Positions 62,906 to 64,000 of a DNA stretch of 64,000 bases are shown piece by piece; the first letter of the stretch is position 1, and the number at the start of each line of letters is the position of its first letter. The notes under the pieces were generated by a model, which searched no databases, was not told where the DNA came from, and was given only the letters and a program-made list of their open reading frames with translations. Both the position numbers and the translations under genes were made by a program. This DNA comes from Pedobacter panaciterrae (lineage in GTDB: Bacteria; Bacteroidota; Bacteroidia; Sphingobacteriales; Sphingobacteriaceae). The stretch covers positions 310,001 to 374,000 of the forward strand of contig NZ_JABMKW010000018.1 of the NCBI RefSeq assembly GCF_013204795.1, given 5' to 3'.

Positions 62906-62962
62906 AAGCCCAAAACAACCTTTAAATCAATATTTTACAAGCCCCCAATGAAAACTCCCTGA

Positions 62963-63076
62963 ATTACTCACGATTTCAAATTACCATATAACGGCAACCG
63001 CTATTCTACTAAAATAGGAAATCAACCTGTTGCCTATAGCCGCAGTGAAAACGAATTGCAAATTAACAGCATTTGA
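62963..63076 (+). pseudogene. possible remnant of a coding sequence
   Basis: A 37-codon frame without an ATG, bounded by stops at 62960-62962 and 63074-63076. Its translation has protein-like composition (NGNRYSTKIGNQPVAYSR). I do not recognise it. It may be the C-terminal scrap of a deleted gene beside the tRNA-like fragment, or chance. Confidence 0.2.
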
Positions 63077-63194
63077 AAGGTTACAGTGCTTTGGTAACAT
63101 CATATCTCTTCATTGCTGTTTCAAAAATTCTGGCACATTGTTGGTTATACGCATACCGGTATTATATTAAACCTTCGGCAATTGTCAACAAGCT

Positions 63195-64000
63195 ATGCGC
63201 CAAAATAGTCATCCTATACCTGAAAACGAAATGGCAAGACTCATCCGTCTAGCTGAACTCGATATTGACTACAGCAGTTTATCTGAAAACTTTAAAGATC
63301 TCACCCGCCTAGCCGCCAAAATAGCAGGCACAGAAATCTCCCTGATCAATCTAATTGATTCCTATACACAATGGACACTTGCAAACCATGGAATTGAGGT
63401 GGATCAGACGACAAGAGAGGAATCTGTCTGCCAGTATACAATCATGAATGACGATCAATTTGAAGTAAAGGATCTTTCCAAAGATGTAAGGTTTAACAAA
63501 AACAAATACATAGAGGCCCCTTTATCCTTACGGTATTATTTCGGCGTCCCATTGAAGGATCAACAGGGTCTGAATATTGGTGCACTTTGCGTTCTGGATA
63601 CAAGACTTAAGACACTCAACCCGGAAAAAATAGAACTGCTGAAGATCATTGCAGCAGAAATAGTCAACAGGCTGAAGGCTTATAAGGCTATGGAAGAATT
63701 ACGTGATCAGGTTAAACAGGCTGATGAATCCAGGAAAAAAGTTGCCCACGACATCAGGGGGCCTCTTGCGGGCATAATCGGCTTATCGCAGATCATAGCT
63801 GAACAAGGCAAAACTGCCAATATTGACCAGGTGATCGATTTTATTAACCTGATCCACACAGGCAGCAAGTCTATCCTGGATCTTGCTGACGAAATTCTCA
63901 GCCAGGAGCATGAAACCAAACAGCTCAGTAGCCAGCATTTCGATCTCAGCAGCTTTCGTGATAAGCTGAAACAGCTGTACGCCCCTCAGGCCGTCACCAA
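63195..64000 (+). CDS. GAF-domain sensor histidine kinase (cut by window end)
   Basis: Open from ATG 63195 to the window end (268 codons visible). Residues about 10-160 form a GAF domain of the kind with VCQYTIMND and YFGVPLKDQQGLNIGALCVL. A short linker follows, then a HisKA dimerisation domain with His185 in KVAHDIRGPLAGIIG, the phosphorylated histidine. The ATPase domain lies beyond the window. No membrane helix or signal peptide is visible so far, so it is likely a cytoplasmic sensor. The start has no clear Shine-Dalgarno, which is normal in this phylum. Confidence 0.88.
   Translation, partial: MRQNSHPIPENEMARLIRLAELDIDYSSLSENFKDLTRLAAKIAGTEISLINLIDSYTQWTLANHGIEVDQTTREESVCQYTIMNDDQFEVKDLSKDVRFNKNKYIEAPLSLRYYFGVPLKDQQGLNIGALCVLDTRLKTLNPEKIELLKIIAAEIVNRLKAYKAMEELRDQVKQADESRKKVAHDIRGPLAGIIGLSQIIAEQGKTANIDQVIDFINLIHTGSKSILDLADEILSQEHETKQLSSQHFDLSSFRDKLKQLYAPQAVT

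Noticed and set aside
1..64000. CRISPR arrays, insertion sequences, rRNA genes or intact tRNA genes
   Set aside because: No spaced direct repeats, transposase or integrase frames, rRNA motifs or complete tRNA cloverleafs were seen by eye.

Overview
The window comes from a member of the Bacteroidota, most likely a Pedobacter-like member of the Sphingobacteriaceae. The evidence is AT-rich DNA, Bacteroidota-type promoters (TTTG about 19 bases before TAnnTTTG), type IX secretion/gliding genes (porV, gldJ), SusC/SusD pairs, a FecI/FecR pair, a short NuoG without its molybdopterin-fold domain, and an ExbB-ExbD-ExbD-TonB operon. Calls rest on reading the translations by eye; no database search was run.

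Left part (1-12.9 kb). A tight plus-strand cluster holds a YbdK-type carboxylate-amine ligase, a class I glutamine amidotransferase and an ATP-grasp-like protein; the tail of a preceding gene enters from the left. This looks like a small-molecule amide/peptide ligation pathway of unknown product. A small Cys-rich membrane protein, a Crp/Fnr regulator, a YceI protein and a pirin follow. On the minus strand come ispF and porV, with gldJ divergent. A minus-strand housekeeping series then runs dedA, ppa, a CNNM/CorC-like protein, rsmE, a DUF4159 protein and a biotin carrier protein.

Centre (13.6-37.8 kb). A complete nuoA-N operon (complex I) runs on the minus strand. Upstream of it lies a TonB-energising operon (exbB, exbD, exbD, tonB, a small membrane protein, a PstS-like lipoprotein), followed by a TPR protein that has a likely promoter of its own. 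Next come pckA, a SUI1/eIF1-like factor and a diacylglycerol-kinase-family gene. The plus-strand metK gene is preceded by a good promoter and a SAM-II-like riboswitch with an extra hairpin in its first loop.

Right part (37.9-64 kb). This is an accessory nutrient-uptake region. One locus is a VCBS/FG-GAP lipoprotein with SusC and SusD (plus strand). A second locus (minus strand) is SusC, SusD and a DUF3823 lipoprotein, followed by a catabolic set: a ThuA/beta-propeller/blue-copper fusion lipoprotein, a ThuA lipoprotein, a Gfo/Idh/MocA oxidoreductase and a ketose 3-epimerase-like isomerase. No glycoside hydrolase or lyase is present, which points to oxidative (keto-sugar type) breakdown. An AraC regulator is divergent from the second SusC. 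A lone ExbD paralogue and an orphan FecR/FecI pair follow. Beyond them lie structured non-coding DNA, a possible tRNA 3'-end relic, and a GAF/histidine-kinase gene cut by the window end.
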